A stretch of DNA of 64,000 nt from JBBECE01 sp040881985 (GTDB lineage: Bacteria > Pseudomonadota > Alphaproteobacteria > Rhizobiales > Devosiaceae). The stretch spans positions 1 through 64,000 of the forward strand of contig JBBECE010000033.1 in NCBI GenBank assembly GCA_040881985.1, given 5' to 3'. Made by a program: the position numbers and the translations under genes. Numbering within the stretch: the first letter of the stretch is position 1; each line of letters starts with the position of its first letter. The notes under the pieces are model-generated. The model was not told the origin of the DNA. It saw nothing but the letters and a program-made list of their open reading frames with translations, and made no database searches. Positions 62,346 through 64,000 of the stretch are shown here, piece by piece.

Positions 62346-63557
62346 TTAAGGATTGTAGCCGGATTCGCCGTGCGAGGACTGGTCGAGCCCGGCGAGTTCG
62401 GCTTCCTCGGAGACCCTGAGCCCCACCAGGGCTTGCGTGATCTTGACGAGAATGACGGTGGCAACAATCGCCCAAACGGCGGCGCTGACAACGCTGACGA
62501 TCTGCACCCAGAATTGTTCCGGAACGCTTCTGGAGAGCCCGACGCCCGTCATGAAGTCGGCGGCAAGCAGGGCGGTGAGAATTGTCCCGAGCGCGCCGCC
62601 GAAGCCGTGCACCGCCAAAACGTCGAGCGCGTCGTCGATCTTGACGACGCGCTTGATGAAGACAACGCCCCAATAACAGACGAAGCCCGAGGCGAGGCCG
62701 AGGATGACGCCGCCGATCGGCCCGATATAGCCAGAGGCGGGAGTGACGGTGGCGAGACCGGCGATCGTGCCGGTGACAAGGCCAACCAGACTTGGCCGGC
62801 CGAACCGCAGCCACTCGATCGCCGTCCAAGTCAGCGAGGCGGTGGCGGCGGAAAGGTGGGTGACGAGCATGGCCATGCCGGCATCGGCGCCCGAGGCCAG
62901 CGCGCTGCCGGCGTTGAATCCGAACCAGCCGACCCATAGCATCGAGGCGCCGACCATCACCATCCAGGGCGCATGCGGCGGCTTTACCTCGGCAGGAAAT
63001 CCTCGCCGGCTGCCGAGCATCCAGGCGATGGTGATCGCCGAAACCCCGGCGGTGACGTGCACGACGATGCCGCCGGCAAAGTCGAGGACCCCCATTTGCG
63101 CGAGCCAGCCGCCGCCCCAGACCCAGTGGGCGACCGGCGAGTAAACGATCAGTAGCCAGAGTCCGGAGAAAAGCAGCACCGCGCCGAACTTGATACGCTC
63201 GACATAGGCGCCCACGATCAGCGCCGGCGTGATGATCGCAAACGTCATTTGGAACATGAAGAAGACCGACTCGGGGATGTGCGTTGTGCCATAGACAGCG
63301 CCGCGAGCGACCCCGCCAAGCAGCGCCTTCCCCAAACCACCGAAAAATCCCGTGCCCTCAGCGAAAGCAATGCTGTAGGCCGCGACGAACCAGAGAACCG
63401 ACATCGCGCACGCGATCGAAATGCACTGCATCAGCGCCGACAGGACATTTTTGGTCTGGACAAGCCCGGCATAAAACAAGCCCAGACCTGGCAAAGTCAT
63501 AAACAGCACAAGCGTGGTCGCGGTCAGCACCCACGCGGTATCACCCGTGTCGATCAT
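62346..63557 (-). CDS. amtB: Ammonium transporter
   Basis: 403 residues with eleven helices. It begins TGDTAWVLTATTLVLFMTLP and GLGLFYAGLVQTKNVLSALM, the Amt signature. DFAGGIVVHVTAGVSAITIA holds the first pore His, and VLAVHGFGGALGTILTALLA the second. It passes ammonium into the cell. There is no clear cleavable signal peptide, unlike E. coli AmtB. ATG 63557 was chosen; the frame upstream to 63590 is not conserved-looking. It is co-transcribed with the PII gene. Confidence 0.93.
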   Translation of the reverse strand: MIDTGDTAWVLTATTLVLFMTLPGLGLFYAGLVQTKNVLSALMQCISIACAMSVLWFVAAYSIAFAEGTGFFGGLGKALLGGVARGAVYGTTHIPESVFFMFQMTFAIITPALIVGAYVERIKFGAVLLFSGLWLLIVYSPVAHWVWGGGWLAQMGVLDFAGGIVVHVTAGVSAITIAWMLGSRRGFPAEVKPPHAPWMVMVGASMLWVGWFGFNAGSALASGADAGMAMLVTHLSAATASLTWTAIEWLRFGRPSLVGLVTGTIAGLATVTPASGYIGPIGGVILGLASGFVCYWGVVFIKRVVKIDDALDVLAVHGFGGALGTILTALLAADFMTGVGLSRSVPEQFWVQIVSVVSAAVWAIVATVILVKITQALVGLRVSEEAELAGLDQSSHGESGYNP

Positions 63558-63641
63558 GTTTGGCCCCCCGTGGCTGGGGAGAATACACAACCCGAACGAT
63601 TTGAAAATACGGGAGTTGGAGGTCCGGATGCGGGAGCGCGT

Positions 63642-63669
63642 TTGACATAATGGCGCAAAAGACTATGAT
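63642..63669 (+). promoter_or_regulatory. Promoter of the LacI-type regulator gene
   Basis: TTGACA (63642-63647), a 16-base spacer and TATGAT (63664-63669): strong sigma-70-type elements. The predicted transcript start falls in the operator just downstream. Confidence 0.65.
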
Positions 63670-63674
63670 TCCGA

Positions 63675-63711
63675 AACGTTTGCAAAGAAATTAAACTTCT
63701 TTGCGAACGTT
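63675..63711. promoter_or_regulatory. LacI-family double operator
   Basis: Fifteen-base inverted arms (AACGTTTGCAAAGAA and TTCTTTGCGAACGTT; one mismatch) with a seven-base spacer. Each arm itself contains a TTTGCAAA-like LacI-family half palindrome. It begins six bases after the -10 element, so bound protein would stop its own gene (autoregulation), and perhaps others. Confidence 0.7.
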
Positions 63712-63738
63712 AAGAATGAAATCGTTTTGGGAGGAACG

Positions 63739-64000
63739 ATGCCGCCACCGGCCAGGACGCTCAAGGCACTCGCCAAAGAGTTGAATGTGTCGATCACCAC
63801 CGTGTCGAGGGCGCTGGCTGGGCACGAGGAAGTTGCGCTGAAAACCCGCCAGCGCGTCACCGAGGCGGCGCGGACGCACGGCTACGTTCCGAACACCGCC
63901 GCACGAACCATGGTTTCCGGTCGCAGCGGCTTCGTCGGCTTCGTCTTGCCAGTTCGCGGCCCCAATCTCGTCGACAGTTTCCTCGGGGAATTCATCACCG
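63739..64000 (+). CDS. LacI-family transcriptional regulator, N-terminal part (partial)
   Basis: The gene runs off the end of the window; 87 codons are visible. The HTH is TLKALAKELNVSITTVSRAL, the hinge region GYVPNTAARTMVSGRSGFVG, and the sensor domain begins FVLPVRGPNLVDSFLGEF. ATG 63739 follows a GGAGGAA site. The promoter and a double operator directly precede it. Regulators of this kind usually control a sugar-uptake operon, which should lie past the window. Confidence 0.9.
   Translation, partial: MPPPARTLKALAKELNVSITTVSRALAGHEEVALKTRQRVTEAARTHGYVPNTAARTMVSGRSGFVGFVLPVRGPNLVDSFLGEFIT

Overview
The window looks like a chromosomal segment of a GC-rich alphaproteobacterium, most likely Hyphomicrobiales (Rhizobiales). 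This rests on codon usage, the density of ABC solute-uptake systems beside catabolic genes, an EF-G paralogue of the kind common in that order, and DUF3489/terminase-like phage debris. It is an inference from gene content; no rRNA gene or complete tRNA is present to confirm it.

Layout. (1) 1-3278: end of a TerC-type membrane protein, then a CHASE-PAS hybrid histidine kinase overlapping a receiver-only response regulator. (2) 3281-10575, minus strand: ribokinase, a serine esterase, and a set made of an ethanolamine-type APC permease, a glutamine-synthetase-like ligase, an iron-type alcohol dehydrogenase and an aldehyde dehydrogenase. The last four suggest gamma-glutamylation-based amino-alcohol or amine breakdown. 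(3) 10945-16561: EF-G paralogue, secreted CHRD protein, MFS carrier, membrane EAL phosphodiesterase. (4) 16691-24001: a carbohydrate ABC importer (binding protein, two permeases, ATPase), a divergent MelR-like AraC regulator and a GH42 beta-galactosidase, i.e. galactoside uptake and hydrolysis. (5) 24217-27301: TAT-exported multicopper oxidase, a ZIP-type carrier with an extra periplasmic domain and a TetR regulator, with a perfect palindrome over the oxidase promoter. (6) 27383-31607: a two-gene surface/export unit that includes a 1214-residue secreted protein with five tandem 86-residue repeats. (7) 32060-37544: a dead EamA gene, a ribose-type ABC importer and a divergent FGGY sugar kinase. 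(8) 38117-50671: an L-rhamnose (6-deoxyhexose) region. The minus-strand arm holds aldo-keto reductase, ABC ATPase, two permeases, binding protein and SDR. The plus-strand arm holds an enolase-family dehydratase, a lactonase, a FadR-type GntR regulator, a binding-protein homologue with no signal peptide, rhamnose mutarotase and L-rhamnonate dehydratase. A TTGTCAGACAA operator lies between the arms. (9) 51418-58866: a seven-gene operon (NitT/TauT-type importer, FAH-family hydrolase, acyl-CoA synthetase, ketopantoate-reductase-like enzyme) under a divergent GntR regulator. (10) 58867-61910: a graveyard of gene fragments (FAH, phage terminase, DUF3489, LacI, tRNA-Ser end). (11) 61992-64000: amtB and a PII gene, then the start of a LacI regulator with its own promoter and operator.

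Two 371-bp direct repeats (50681-51051 and 60310-60680; four mismatches) bracket region 9. Each lies next to a copy of the same small secreted nuclease-like gene: intact beside the right copy, cut off and broken beside the left. Together with the tRNA-like scars and phage debris, this suggests that region 9 arrived on, or was duplicated around, a mobile island that has since decayed.
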